A stretch of DNA of 52,344 nucleotides from Myxococcales bacterium (GTDB lineage: Bacteria > Myxococcota_A > Polyangia > Polyangiales > Houyiibacteriaceae): NCBI GenBank assembly GCA_029862185.1, contig JAOTXX010000022.1, positions 1-52,344 of the forward strand, written 5' to 3'. The position numbers and the translations under genes are program-made. Positions 39,195 to 47,808 of this stretch are shown here, one piece after another. Position 1 is the stretch's first letter. Every line of letters begins with the position of its first letter. The notes beneath the pieces were generated by a model. It was not told where the DNA came from, ran no database searches, and saw only the letters and a list, made by a program, of their open reading frames with translations.

Positions 39195-40316
39195 TCAATC
39201 GACCGGGTCGCCGATCGGCATGAGCTGCGCGGGGTCCTTTTCGGCGTGTCCGAGCGGTTCAGCTCGCTCGAGCACGGATATGGTGCGCCACCAAGTTTCG
39301 ACCCCTTCCACGCGTGAAGGCTCTATAGGCGCGCCGATCATCGGCATCAGCAGGTGTGTATCCAAGCGTGGCGCGATCTCGACCAATCGCTCTGCCGGCT
39401 GGTCCCAGTCGTGAATCGCGAGGTCGAAGGTGCCCCAGTGAACCGGTAAGAAGCTTCCACCGCCGAGGAGCTTCAATGCCTCGAGCGCGTTGTCCGGGCC
39501 GAGGTGGATGTGGCCCCAGGCCGGATGGAACGCGCCAACTTCGAGCATCACGAGGTCGAAGGGACCCAGCCGGCGGGCGATCAGTTCGTACTCCGCGGTC
39601 AAGCCGGTGTCGCCGCTGAAGAATGCGGCGTGTCGCGGACCGCGAAGCGCAAAGGACGACCAGAGGGTGCGGTTTCGATCGGCCGCTGCACGCCCAGAGA
39701 AGTGTTGCGAGGGCGCCGCTGTGATCCGGAAGGCGGCGTTCGGAAGCTCGGCGCTCTCCCACCAGTCGAGCTCGGTGATGCGCGCTGGGGGGACACCCCA
39801 GGCCTCCAGGTGTCCGCCGACGCCGAGCGAGGTGTAGAAGGGCACCTCGTGGCGAATCAGCTCGACGATGCTCGGATAGTCGAGATGGTCGTAGTGGTCG
39901 TGCGAGATGATCACCGCGTCGAGCGGCGGGAGCTGCGAGATCGGAACCGGGACCGGTTGAAAACGTTTGGGGCCGATGAGGCGGCTTGGCGAGACACGCT
40001 GACTCCAGACAGGATCGGTGAGGACGCGGACGCCGTCGATCTCGAGCAGCAACGTCGAATGGCCGAGCCAAGTTGCCCGCAACCCGGTTTCAGTGGGCCT
40101 CGCCCAGGCGTCGAGGGGGCTCACCGATGGCAGGGGCGCAACGGGAACGCGCCGGCGACCTCGGAAGAGGAACTCCCGCATCATGGGGAACGTCGCGCCC
40201 TTCTTGAGCCGGAGGCCGACGCCGGAGGTGTTGCGAAAGAACCCGTCGAAGAAGCGCGGGGAAGCCTGCATGCGTTCCCAGCGAAGGCCATGGGGTTGTC
40301 GGCGGAAGGGGGACAT
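39195..40316 (-). CDS. Metallo-beta-lactamase-fold hydrolase (NAPE-PLD/UlaG-like)
   Basis: A 373-residue metallo-beta-lactamase-fold protein. The zinc motif SHDHYDHLD (HxHxDH), GDTGLT (second metal region) and VHWGTFDL (C-terminal histidine) are in place, and the ATWLGHSTLLLEIDG strand precedes them. This arrangement resembles the N-acyl-phosphatidylethanolamine phospholipase D/UlaG group. The ATG at 40316 is chosen because the open frame otherwise runs back over the divergent DUF4202 gene. Phosphodiesterase or lactonase activity on a lipid is inferred from family only. Confidence 0.85.
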   Translation of the reverse strand: MSPFRRQPHGLRWERMQASPRFFDGFFRNTSGVGLRLKKGATFPMMREFLFRGRRRVPVAPLPSVSPLDAWARPTETGLRATWLGHSTLLLEIDGVRVLTDPVWSQRVSPSRLIGPKRFQPVPVPISQLPPLDAVIISHDHYDHLDYPSIVELIRHEVPFYTSLGVGGHLEAWGVPPARITELDWWESAELPNAAFRITAAPSQHFSGRAAADRNRTLWSSFALRGPRHAAFFSGDTGLTAEYELIARRLGPFDLVMLEVGAFHPAWGHIHLGPDNALEALKLLGGGSFLPVHWGTFDLAIHDWDQPAERLVEIAPRLDTHLLMPMIGAPIEPSRVEGVETWWRTISVLERAEPLGHAEKDPAQLMPIGDPVD

Positions 40317-40356
40317 CGGTCCAGAGCCTATAGGGCAATCGCCGATGGTGTCACGG

Positions 40357-40385
40357 TGCGTCAGCGTCAGCGCCAGCGTTGGCGT
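40357..40385. repeat. GCGTCAGCGTC-type low-complexity repeat
   Basis: A short GCGTCA/GCGCCA hexamer repeat in the intergenic region between the divergent hydrolase and DUF4202 genes. A related tract is at 46403-46430. Confidence 0.5.
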
Positions 40386-40399
40386 GGTACCCTGTTGGC

Positions 40400-40984
40400 A
40401 TGTCGCGCCTCGACGATGCACTGAGCGGCTTTGACGCAGCCAACGCCAGGGATCCGAACACAGAGACGGTGAACGGTCAGTTGGTTCCAAAGGAGCTCAT
40501 CTATGGTCAACGGATGTCCGCGCGCCTCGCAGCCTTTGCTCCGGACGCCCCCGAAACCGTTCAGCTTGCGGCGCGCGCCCAGCACATACGCCGCTGGGAA
40601 GTGCCTCGGGATAGCTATCCGGAGGGCAGGGCCGGGTATCTCAAATGGCGCACCGATCTGTACAAACGACATGGCGAAATTGCCGGCGCGATCATGAAGG
40701 ACGTCGGCTACGATGCCGATGCGATCGAACGTGTGAAGACGCTGCTCCGGAAGCGCGGATTAAAAACCGACCCAGACGTGCAGCTGCTCGAAGACGTCAT
40801 CTGTCTCGTGTTTCTAGAGCACTACTTTCACGACTTCGCGCAGAAGCATGAAGAGGAAAAGCTGATTCCGATCGTCCAAAAGACTTGGAAGAAGATGACG
40901 GCCGAGGCACACCGCGCCGCGCTTCAGCTCGACTACGCGCCCGTGGACCTCGCTCTCATTCGGAGGGCTTTGGGGAGCGACTAG
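40400..40984 (+). CDS. DUF4202 family protein
   Basis: A 194-residue protein of the DUF4202 family, rich in helices. RAQHIRRWEVPRDSYP and GYLKWRTDLYKRH, then LEDVICLVFLEHYFHDFAQKH, give an HD-domain-like pattern of histidines and acidic residues, suggesting a metal-dependent hydrolase fold; this is inference. The ATG at 40400 is chosen over an upstream TTG. Its final 29 bases overlap the convergent thioesterase gene. Function unknown. Confidence 0.8.
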   Translation: MSRLDDALSGFDAANARDPNTETVNGQLVPKELIYGQRMSARLAAFAPDAPETVQLAARAQHIRRWEVPRDSYPEGRAGYLKWRTDLYKRHGEIAGAIMKDVGYDADAIERVKTLLRKRGLKTDPDVQLLEDVICLVFLEHYFHDFAQKHEEEKLIPIVQKTWKKMTAEAHRAALQLDYAPVDLALIRRALGSD

Positions 40985-41396
40985 CGTCGGGTGGGATCGA
41001 GTAGGTTACGGTTGCATGCGCGACCGGGTCGTCGCTTCCCGCGGAGTAGATCGTGACTTGCCCCACCGCCAGTCGACTACCGAGCTTGAGCATTTCAGTT
41101 TCCGCGATCACGTCAGCGAGCTTTGGCGCGCGAAGGAAGTTGATGTTGAGGTTGGTGGTGAGCGCGAGGGCGACAGGGCCGATCGTGCCGAGCACCAGGT
41201 AGTACATCGCCGTATCTGCGATCGTCATGAGGACCGGACCCGAAACCGTGCCACCTGGACGCAGGTATCGATCGGTCACCGGAACGCGGATTCGTAAAAA
41301 CCCCTCGCGCAACTCTTCGATTTCGACCGGCATGCGAGCCTGCGGAAAGGCCTTCTGCATGAAGCTATTGATCTCGTCGGCGGTCATCCTCGGCAT
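40956..41396 (-). CDS. PaaI-like hotdog-fold acyl-CoA thioesterase
   Basis: A 146-residue hotdog-fold protein of the PaaI type. The segment LRPGGTVSGPVLMTIADTAMYYLVL holds the conserved helix start, where an aspartate usually serves catalysis. It begins with ATG 41396, sharing one base with the acyl-CoA synthetase stop codon. A pairing of ligase and thioesterase is common in lipid metabolism loci. Substrate chain length is not predictable. Confidence 0.82.
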   Translation of the reverse strand: MPRMTADEINSFMQKAFPQARMPVEIEELREGFLRIRVPVTDRYLRPGGTVSGPVLMTIADTAMYYLVLGTIGPVALALTTNLNINFLRAPKLADVIAETEMLKLGSRLAVGQVTIYSAGSDDPVAHATVTYSIPPDASRSPKPSE

Positions 41397-43183
41397 CAGA
41401 GCTTCAAGCGCCCCTCTTTGACGTCGGTCCAGCGTTCCACTGTCAGCAGCTCGTAGCCAGCTTGGGTGCGAACGTAGAGCGGGTCGCCGACTGCAGCGGG
41501 GTCGACGCCTTCTTTCCTCAGGTCGTTCTTCTGGATTTTGAACGTCCCGGTCTTCGCCAGGCCGCCCATCACACGGACGAATCGCGGTTGCGCATAGGGT
41601 GGGAGCTCCGAAACGGCATCCCAAAACCGGTGCGGGTCGAACTCACCCGAGGGAACCACCGCGGCGAGACCTGCTTGGCCGTCCATGTTTGGAACGGGCA
41701 CACCGATCACAGTCGCTTCGTCGATACGGTCGTTGTGGGTGATGACGTCTGCGACCTCCGCGGTGGACACGTTTTCGCCTTTCCATCGAAAGGTGTCGCC
41801 GATTCGGTCGACGAAGTAGTAGAAGCCGTCGGCATCGCGCCGGAGCAGGTCGCCTGAGCGGAAGTACTGGTCGCCTTTTTTGAACACGTCGTGGAGCAGC
41901 TTCTTTTGTGTCGCCGACTCGTCCGTGTAGCCCCGGTACTCGAGCCCGCCTGTCGAGGCTTTCGGTACACGGATCAGTAGCTCGCCGGCTTCATCGTTGC
42001 CGCACGGAAGGCAAAAGCCCTTCGCGTCACGAGGGTGTTGGTCGAGGTCGACGTCGTAATGGACGATCCGCAGCCAGCCGGCGAGGCCACCGAGGGGGAC
42101 TCGGCCAACCGACCCTTCGCGGCCACTGATGTTGGCGATGAAGCCTGGGGCTTCGGTTGCACCGTAGAACTCGCGGATGTTCTCGATGCCGAATCGCGCT
42201 TTGAATCTCGGCCAGATGTCGGGGCGAAGCCCGTTGCCGACGGCGACGCGTACGGGGTTCGGCAGCTCCTTCGGATGCGGTGGCGAGTTGACGAGGTAGC
42301 GACACAGCTCCCCGATGTAGAGAATCGCCGTCGCCTTGTAGCGGTGAACGTCCTCCCAGAACGCGCTCGCGCTGAACGAGCGGCGCATGGCCATCGGCAC
42401 GCGCGCAATCATCGCGGCCGACGCGCCGAGGAGCAACCCGTTCGCATGATAGAGCGGAAGCACGCAGTACAGCTTGTCGCCTGGGCGGAACGCGTACATC
42501 AGTGGCCCGAAACCCGCACCGGCGAGGATCGCGCGAGCATGTGAGACACGGCATGGCTTGGGCAGACCTGTCGTTCCAGACGTGTAGATGTACACGAAAT
42601 CGTCCTCTACGTTGACCGGGGCGGGGGGGTAGGCCGTGGCCGGCGTGTCGGCAAGAAGACCTGCGTACGGATTCCCGTCGAAGACGAGAATGCGATCGAG
42701 CGATTGGCACAACTCCTCGCAATCGCGCAACCCTGGCTCCAAGGTGTGGCTCACGAGAACCAGCTTCGCGTTGGACACCTCGACCGCATGGGAGAGCGGG
42801 CGCCCGCCAAGATTGGTGTTCAGCAATGCTGCTGTAGCACCGACGCGCGAAATACCGAGCACCGAGGCGATGTAGAAAGGAGAGTTCTCGGCGAGAAGTG
42901 CGACGACGTCTCCGGGTTTGACGCCGGCGGCCGCCATCACGTGCGCGACCCGTGAGCTCGTATTCGCGAGCTCGGACCAGGTAAGATGTTCGTGCTCCAT
43001 TTCATAAGCGAGGTCATGCGGCGCTTCTTGCGCGTTCTTCAGCGCCACGTGAAGAAGGCTGTCGATTTGCCTCAGTCGCGTGCGGAGCAACCAGGGCACG
43101 GTTTCCTTCAAGGCTTTTGGCCCGAAACGCAGCTCTGCCAACACCGAAGACCGCCATGACGACGAAGCTAGGCGCGAAAACAT
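41396..43183 (-). CDS. FATP-type very-long-chain/steroid acyl-CoA synthetase
   Basis: A 595-residue ANL ligase of the FATP/FadD6-like branch (also bile-acid CoA ligases). YTSGTTGLPKP carries the P-loop-like motif, and the family-typical YGATE(A), GDLLRRDADGFYYFVDRIGDTFRWKGENVST region is complete. The N-terminal amphipathic stretch may associate with membrane. The last residues of the C-terminal catalytic lysine loop are in GTFKIQKNDLRKEG. Unlike the FadD19-like ligase in operon A, no KstR-type site precedes this gene. Activation of long-chain or steroid acids is plausible. Confidence 0.85.
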   Translation of the reverse strand: MFSRLASSSWRSSVLAELRFGPKALKETVPWLLRTRLRQIDSLLHVALKNAQEAPHDLAYEMEHEHLTWSELANTSSRVAHVMAAAGVKPGDVVALLAENSPFYIASVLGISRVGATAALLNTNLGGRPLSHAVEVSNAKLVLVSHTLEPGLRDCEELCQSLDRILVFDGNPYAGLLADTPATAYPPAPVNVEDDFVYIYTSGTTGLPKPCRVSHARAILAGAGFGPLMYAFRPGDKLYCVLPLYHANGLLLGASAAMIARVPMAMRRSFSASAFWEDVHRYKATAILYIGELCRYLVNSPPHPKELPNPVRVAVGNGLRPDIWPRFKARFGIENIREFYGATEAPGFIANISGREGSVGRVPLGGLAGWLRIVHYDVDLDQHPRDAKGFCLPCGNDEAGELLIRVPKASTGGLEYRGYTDESATQKKLLHDVFKKGDQYFRSGDLLRRDADGFYYFVDRIGDTFRWKGENVSTAEVADVITHNDRIDEATVIGVPVPNMDGQAGLAAVVPSGEFDPHRFWDAVSELPPYAQPRFVRVMGGLAKTGTFKIQKNDLRKEGVDPAAVGDPLYVRTQAGYELLTVERWTDVKEGRLKL

Positions 43184-43236
43184 GTCGGGAAGTGTACGCG
43201 CTCCAAACCTAGATTCGAGACGTTTTTTTCGGGCTC

Positions 43237-43689
43237 ATGTGGTACAACGACCGGCCCGTGCCGACGTGGACCAACATCAAGGATCACGCGAGGTCCAGCT
43301 ATAAGCTGGCCGAGGAGCACGACCACAGCTTCAAGGTCGTGTTCGCATACCCTGGTAACCGCCTCCAGGCTGTGATCGTGTCGCACTATCAAGCCATGGG
43401 TCGTTCCTGGGTGGACTTTTCGTCGGCCTGTTGCCGAGCCGATCGCATGGAACCGGAGGCCGCGCTTCAACAAAGCTTCAACTTGGCCGTCGGCTCCTTG
43501 TGCTTGGATGGCGATGTGTACGTCGTTCGCCATACCGCGATGGCAGACCACATGCATCTCACCGATCTCGAGGTGTCGATGCACGCGGTTGCCGGTGCTG
43601 CAGACCAGATCGAGCAGTCGCTGCCCCTTTACGAGCCGGCCTCTGATAGGCTCCAGGACGTGGGAGACGTGGAACAGGAGCGCGCCTAA
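43237..43689 (+). CDS. Small protein of unknown function (YbjN/T3SS-chaperone-like fold)
   Basis: A 150-residue protein starting at ATG 43237 (GTG 43258 is possible). The pattern, an alpha-beta-beta-beta-alpha-like layout with FKVVFAYPGNRLQAVIV, a hydrophobic GSLCLDGDVYVVRH hairpin and a C-terminal acidic helix AADQIEQSLPLYE, resembles YbjN and type III chaperone-like folds. This is a visual impression, not a family match. It lies one base from the next small gene, so the pair may be cotranscribed. Confidence 0.55.
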   Translation: MWYNDRPVPTWTNIKDHARSSYKLAEEHDHSFKVVFAYPGNRLQAVIVSHYQAMGRSWVDFSSACCRADRMEPEAALQQSFNLAVGSLCLDGDVYVVRHTAMADHMHLTDLEVSMHAVAGAADQIEQSLPLYEPASDRLQDVGDVEQERA

Positions 43690-43690
43690 C

Positions 43691-44080
43691 TTGCCGTTCG
43701 CGGTCGAGATTTCGGGCTTCTTGGGGGTGTTCACCCTCTTGATGGGGGTTTGGGGCGTCCTCGTACCGGCGCGCCTCGCCGAGTTCGTGACTCGTTTTGG
43801 CTCCAAAGGCGGCCTCTGGTTCGCAGCGGGCATCCGATTGGTCTTCGGGCTCGCGCTTTGGTTTGCTGCCCCGGCTTCGCGCGCGCCGCTCCTGCTTCAG
43901 TTGCTCGGCTTCGCCGCCTTGGTCGCTGCCGTGGTCCTCCCGTTTATGGGCGTCGACCGATTCAAGCGCCTAATCGACTGGTGGACGGCGCTCTCTCCAA
44001 ACGCGATGCGCTTCAACTCACTCTTTGCCGTCGCGGTTGGGGCCGTCATTCTTTGGGCTCTTCTCCCCGTGGCGAGCTGA
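43691..44080 (+). CDS. Small integral membrane protein
   Basis: A 129-residue protein with about four hydrophobic segments, starting at TTG 43691 one base after the previous stop codon. A longer frame from 43508 overlaps the previous gene and is rejected. A basic stretch, FKRLIDWW, links helices three and four. No motif was recognised. It precedes the symporter gene by 15 bases. Confidence 0.55.
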   Translation: MPFAVEISGFLGVFTLLMGVWGVLVPARLAEFVTRFGSKGGLWFAAGIRLVFGLALWFAAPASRAPLLLQLLGFAALVAAVVLPFMGVDRFKRLIDWWTALSPNAMRFNSLFAVAVGAVILWALLPVAS

Positions 44081-44095
44081 TAAAAGACCTGCATC

Positions 44096-45673
44096 ATGCC
44101 TCAGCTAGAGGTCAGCGCTTGGGACTTGGCAATCCTAGTTGGCTACGTGGTGCTCACGCGCGTCGCCTTCGGATGGTTCTTCGCCAGACAGACACGCGGG
44201 GAGGGCGCCGAGGGTTTCTTTCTCGCAGGCCACCGCATGCGTTGGCCCATCATCGGGCTCTCTTTCTATGTCTCGAACATGGGAGGCAGCAGCTTCGTCG
44301 GGTTGCCGGGCGCTGGTTACCAGAACGGTGTCAGCGTCTTTCACTACGAGTGGATGCCGGCGCTGCTCATGATCCTGTTTGCGGTGTTCTTTCTTCCGGT
44401 GTTCCTGCGCGCTCGGATCTACACGGCGCCTCAGTACCTCGAACAGCGCTTCGGGCGTGCGCCAAGGCTCGCGTTTTCGGCGATGCTCTTGTTGACGAGC
44501 ATGCTCGTCGACGCCCCCGGCTCGCTCTACGCAGGCGCGATGGTCCTCAAAACGCTGCTTCCGGGTGTGTCGATATGGATCACGATTACCGTGGCTGCAG
44601 TTGCGGCCGGTGTGTACATCACGTTCGGCGGCCTCGGCGCCGTAGTGGCCAATGACGCCCTGCAGGCGGTCTTGATTCTCGCCGGTGGCATCGTGATCTC
44701 GGTTCTCGCCTGGCAGGCGGTTCCATCATGGGATGCAGTCGTCGAAGCCGCGAAGCCCGGTGCGTTGAATCTCATGCAGCCCGCCAGTGACCCGATCATG
44801 CCTTGGCCGGGGATTGCCGGAGTGTTCATCGTCGGCATGTACTTCTGGTGTACCAACCAGTTCATCATTCAACGCGCGCTCGGTGCACAGACGCTCGACG
44901 ACGGGCGCTGGGGTGCGCTCTTTGCAGGGCTGCTCAAGCTGCCCAATCTCTTCATCTTGATTTTGCCCGGCGTCTTCGCGACCGTGCTGTACCCCAACCT
45001 CGAAAACCCGGACATGGTGTTTCCGATGTTGGCCTTCGATCTTCTTCCGATTGGTCTACGCGGCTTCATGCTCGCGGTGCTCGCCGCGGCCATGCTCTCG
45101 AGCCTCGAGGCGATCCTTCACTCAGCGTCAACCTTGTTCACGATGGACTTCGTTCAGACCGCACGCCCTGACATGGACAGCCAGCAGCTCGCGCGCTTGG
45201 GCCGCGGCGCGATTCTCGTCTTCATGGTCTTTGCCGTCGTTTGGACGCCGCAGATTTCTCGCTTTCCGACCCTCTGGCAATACCTCCAGTCGATTCTTTC
45301 GTATCTAACGCCACCGGTCGTTGCGGTGTTCCTACTTGGCCTGTTCTGGCGCCGAGCAAATGGCGCTGGCGCGCTCGCAGGCCTCGCCGTTGGCGTGCCT
45401 CTGGGGGTTGTCGCTTGGGTTTCCGTCGAGCTGTTGTCCCTGCTCGAGCTTCAGTATCTGTACGCCGCGCTGCTGATGTTCGGGTTGGGCATCCTGCTGG
45501 TCGTCGGGGCCAGTCTTCTGACGCCCGCCCCCGCTGCCAGCGAAGTCGAGCCCCATCTCTGGCGCCCGAGGGATGCGGCCGTTGCGCCTGGCGAGCCTTG
45601 GTACCGAGATTACCGTCTTCAGTCCGTCGTTCTTGCGACGATAACGCTCGCTCTGGTCGTCTGGTGGTGGTGA
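44096..45673 (+). CDS. Sodium:solute symporter (SSS/SLC5 family)
   Basis: A 525-residue transporter with about 13-14 hydrophobic segments. SSS features include the FFLAGHRMRWPIIGLSFYVSNMG opening, the YTAPQYLEQRFG cytoplasmic loop and the helix AAAMLSSLEAILHSASTLFTMDF, which carries the conserved Ser pair for sodium. It sits downstream of two small genes and ends directly beside the outer-membrane-type gene. Substrate (sugar, carboxylate or amino acid) cannot be told from sequence. Confidence 0.9.
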   Translation: MPQLEVSAWDLAILVGYVVLTRVAFGWFFARQTRGEGAEGFFLAGHRMRWPIIGLSFYVSNMGGSSFVGLPGAGYQNGVSVFHYEWMPALLMILFAVFFLPVFLRARIYTAPQYLEQRFGRAPRLAFSAMLLLTSMLVDAPGSLYAGAMVLKTLLPGVSIWITITVAAVAAGVYITFGGLGAVVANDALQAVLILAGGIVISVLAWQAVPSWDAVVEAAKPGALNLMQPASDPIMPWPGIAGVFIVGMYFWCTNQFIIQRALGAQTLDDGRWGALFAGLLKLPNLFILILPGVFATVLYPNLENPDMVFPMLAFDLLPIGLRGFMLAVLAAAMLSSLEAILHSASTLFTMDFVQTARPDMDSQQLARLGRGAILVFMVFAVVWTPQISRFPTLWQYLQSILSYLTPPVVAVFLLGLFWRRANGAGALAGLAVGVPLGVVAWVSVELLSLLELQYLYAALLMFGLGILLVVGASLLTPAPAASEVEPHLWRPRDAAVAPGEPWYRDYRLQSVVLATITLALVVWWW

Positions 45674-46318
45674 CTAGTAGCCCGTGCCGCCGAAACGGTC
45701 CGTATCGCCTCGATAGATGAAACCGATGAAGGGTTCGGCCCACCACGCCCGGCGCTCGAAGAAATCGCGTGTGCCGCTCATCGAGTACTGAAACCCGACG
45801 TCCAGGAAGATCGAGCCTTTGAGGTGAATGCCGAGACCTGCCTTGCCGCTGAACCCAGGCGCGAATTGCCCGCGGCTGTCCTCGCGGCAGTAGTACCAGC
45901 CGCAGCCTCTGCCGATCGCTGCGAAGCTCCAGAGGTTCGCGTCGAATGAGCCTGTGACGTACGGCAGGACCGCGTCGAACAACGGAACTTGGAACCGAAC
46001 GCCGGGCGAGAAGGACAGGCGTACCAGCGGCTCGAGACCCGAAGGGTTCAGCGCACCCGGGATCTTATTGGTGTCGATCGGCGTCCACTGAAGACCAAAA
46101 GCAAAGTCGAACACGATCCAGCCGATGTCGAAGCCTGCCCAGCCCGTGAAGCTCGCACCGGGCCTGACGATTTCATGGTCTACGTTGAAGTAGTTCGGCA
46201 CGCCAACCTCGACCCCGCCTTGAAATCGGAGCGCAACGCGTCGCTCCTGAGCCGAGGCGGATGAAGCGAAAAGGCAGACGGCCAGGGCGATCCACAGGGG
46301 CGACAGGCGAGCATGCAC
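45674..46318 (-). CDS. Predicted outer-membrane beta-barrel protein
   Basis: A 214-residue protein with a clear signal peptide: positive start, hydrophobic LWIALAVCLFASS core, and an ASA|QE cleavage site near residue 23. The mature part alternates hydrophobic and polar residues with many aromatic-ending strands (YVTGSFDANLW, GIHLKGSIFLDVGFQYSMS), consistent with an eight-strand barrel. Two closely spaced cysteines occur in the GCGWYYCRE turn. Function unknown. Its stop codon is directly adjacent to the symporter's. Confidence 0.7.
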   Translation of the reverse strand: MHARLSPLWIALAVCLFASSASAQERRVALRFQGGVEVGVPNYFNVDHEIVRPGASFTGWAGFDIGWIVFDFAFGLQWTPIDTNKIPGALNPSGLEPLVRLSFSPGVRFQVPLFDAVLPYVTGSFDANLWSFAAIGRGCGWYYCREDSRGQFAPGFSGKAGLGIHLKGSIFLDVGFQYSMSGTRDFFERRAWWAEPFIGFIYRGDTDRFGGTGY

Positions 46319-46378
46319 GGGGCGGACCTTACGTCAGGGGTACGGGCAGTGCCACCCCGTAAAGCGACTCCGTCACCA

Positions 46379-46394
46379 CGGGGCTTCGGCCCCG
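46379..46394. terminator. UUCG-loop hairpin downstream of the oxidoreductase gene
   Basis: CGGGGC-TTCG-GCCCCG is a very stable tetraloop hairpin located 33 bases beyond the oxidoreductase stop codon. No T-tract follows on either strand, so termination would need other factors. It may instead be an RNA-stability element. Confidence 0.35.
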
Positions 46395-46402
46395 GAGGAG
46401 GG

Positions 46403-46430
46403 GCAGCGTCAGCGTCCGCGTCCGTGTCAG
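46403..46430. repeat. GCGTCAGCGTCC-type low-complexity repeat
   Basis: A short GCGTCA/GCGTCC hexamer tract that runs into the stop codon of the FAD oxidoreductase gene. It resembles the tract at 40357-40385. Confidence 0.45.
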
Positions 46431-47800
46431 GCGTGGGCGTCGATCCAGGTTGAGAAGCTGTCGTATCCGATTTCTTCGTGCCGCCGTTCGATTCGCTCCG
46501 ACAGCGCCTTCATCGCGTCGACGGACATCGCTTTACCGGCCGCCGCTTGCTCGGCGACCTCCGTTGCTTCGGCCGACCCGCGCCCCGGCGTTTCCACCGC
46601 CTCGTCCCCAACACCCAAGTACGCCGCCACCACCTTCTCAATGATCTCGATCGCGTTTGTCCTGCTGTCTCTGATGTTTCCCTTGCCCGTCAGCACGTTG
46701 CCTAGGCCGAACACGCCGGGTAGGCCGTGAACCTCGCCCGTGTCCCAGCTGTCGTAGTGGTAGAGCTCACCTTTGGTCGGAATGCCTTCAATGGGCCTGG
46801 GGATGCTGCCGATCGAGCTAATCACCATCGACGCGCCCACATCGAACTCGCTGCCCTCCACGCCGCGCACTCTGCCGTCGACGACTTCGGTCTTCTGAAA
46901 CCGAATCCCCGTCAGACGATCGCCTTCGACGATCGTTTCAATGGGCCGCGAGAGCTCTTCGAACTTAACGAAGTACTTACGGATGACGCGGTCCATGATT
47001 TTGACGCGCGCGTTTTGGAGCTTGGCCAGCTGTTCGGGCGTCGGGTTGTCTGCGCTCGCCAGCGGCATGTCTTCTTTGCGGCGTCGGTAGTAGAGCGTGC
47101 AGCCCTTGACCCCGAGCTCTTCGGCGCTGAGGCCGACGGCTTCGAGCGTTCGTGGAATGCCCTTGATTTCCATCTCCACGATGTCCACGTCGATGCCTCG
47201 CGCTCGCAGGGCGCGAGCGTAGAGCTCCAAATTGACGATCTTCACGACGTCTATCGACGCCAGCCCGCCGCCGACGACGATGGTGTCATCGGGAATCTCG
47301 AAGACGGGCCCATCGTAGCCCTCGTCTTCGTAGTGGTTGAACCAGTACACGAACTCGTTTTGGTACACGAGCCCGCGCCCTTCATAGGCATCGGCTCCTT
47401 CGACCGGCAGGCGGCGGTCACGCCAGGCACCGTTTGCGAGCACGACCGCACTGAACCCAAGCTCGCGGTAAAGCTCGTCCCAGGGAAGAGCAGCTCCAAT
47501 CTCCGTTTTCGGGACGAAGATCACGGCGTCGCTACCGAGGTTTTCGTTGATCTTCAGGTATTCTTTGTCACGCAGTTTCTGGTGCCAGCGTGGTAGGCCA
47601 TCTTCGATCTTTCCATACGGCCTGGCGCCCTGCTCGAACACGACGGGGATCGCCCCTCGCGCGGCGCAGGCGGCTGCGGCTTCCGACCCTGCGACGGCTC
47701 CTCCGATGATCGCCACCACCGGCTTCGGCTCCGTCGCGTCCCTCAAAGCGTCAAGCGCATTCACGAGGGCGGGTCTAGCCCGATTCGAGGGATGGAACAA
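46427..47800 (-). CDS. FAD/NAD(P)-dependent oxidoreductase (GltD-like)
   Basis: A 457-residue two-dinucleotide-binding oxidoreductase. The first nucleotide site IIGGAVAGSEAAAAC is an altered GxGxxG in which the middle glycine is alanine. GARPYGKIEDGLP-type flavin contacts and the second site VVGGGLASIDVVK are present. It resembles the FAD/NADPH half of GltD-type proteins but lacks an N-terminal iron-sulfur domain. It ends near the acyltransferase start (8 bases between the genes), which suggests cotranscription. An electron-transfer role for a monooxygenase or desaturase is possible; no partner was identified. Confidence 0.78.
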   Translation of the reverse strand: MFHPSNRARPALVNALDALRDATEPKPVVAIIGGAVAGSEAAAACAARGAIPVVFEQGARPYGKIEDGLPRWHQKLRDKEYLKINENLGSDAVIFVPKTEIGAALPWDELYRELGFSAVVLANGAWRDRRLPVEGADAYEGRGLVYQNEFVYWFNHYEDEGYDGPVFEIPDDTIVVGGGLASIDVVKIVNLELYARALRARGIDVDIVEMEIKGIPRTLEAVGLSAEELGVKGCTLYYRRRKEDMPLASADNPTPEQLAKLQNARVKIMDRVIRKYFVKFEELSRPIETIVEGDRLTGIRFQKTEVVDGRVRGVEGSEFDVGASMVISSIGSIPRPIEGIPTKGELYHYDSWDTGEVHGLPGVFGLGNVLTGKGNIRDSRTNAIEIIEKVVAAYLGVGDEAVETPGRGSAEATEVAEQAAAGKAMSVDAMKALSERIERRHEEIGYDSFSTWIDAHA

Positions 47801-47808
47801 CCGCGCGG

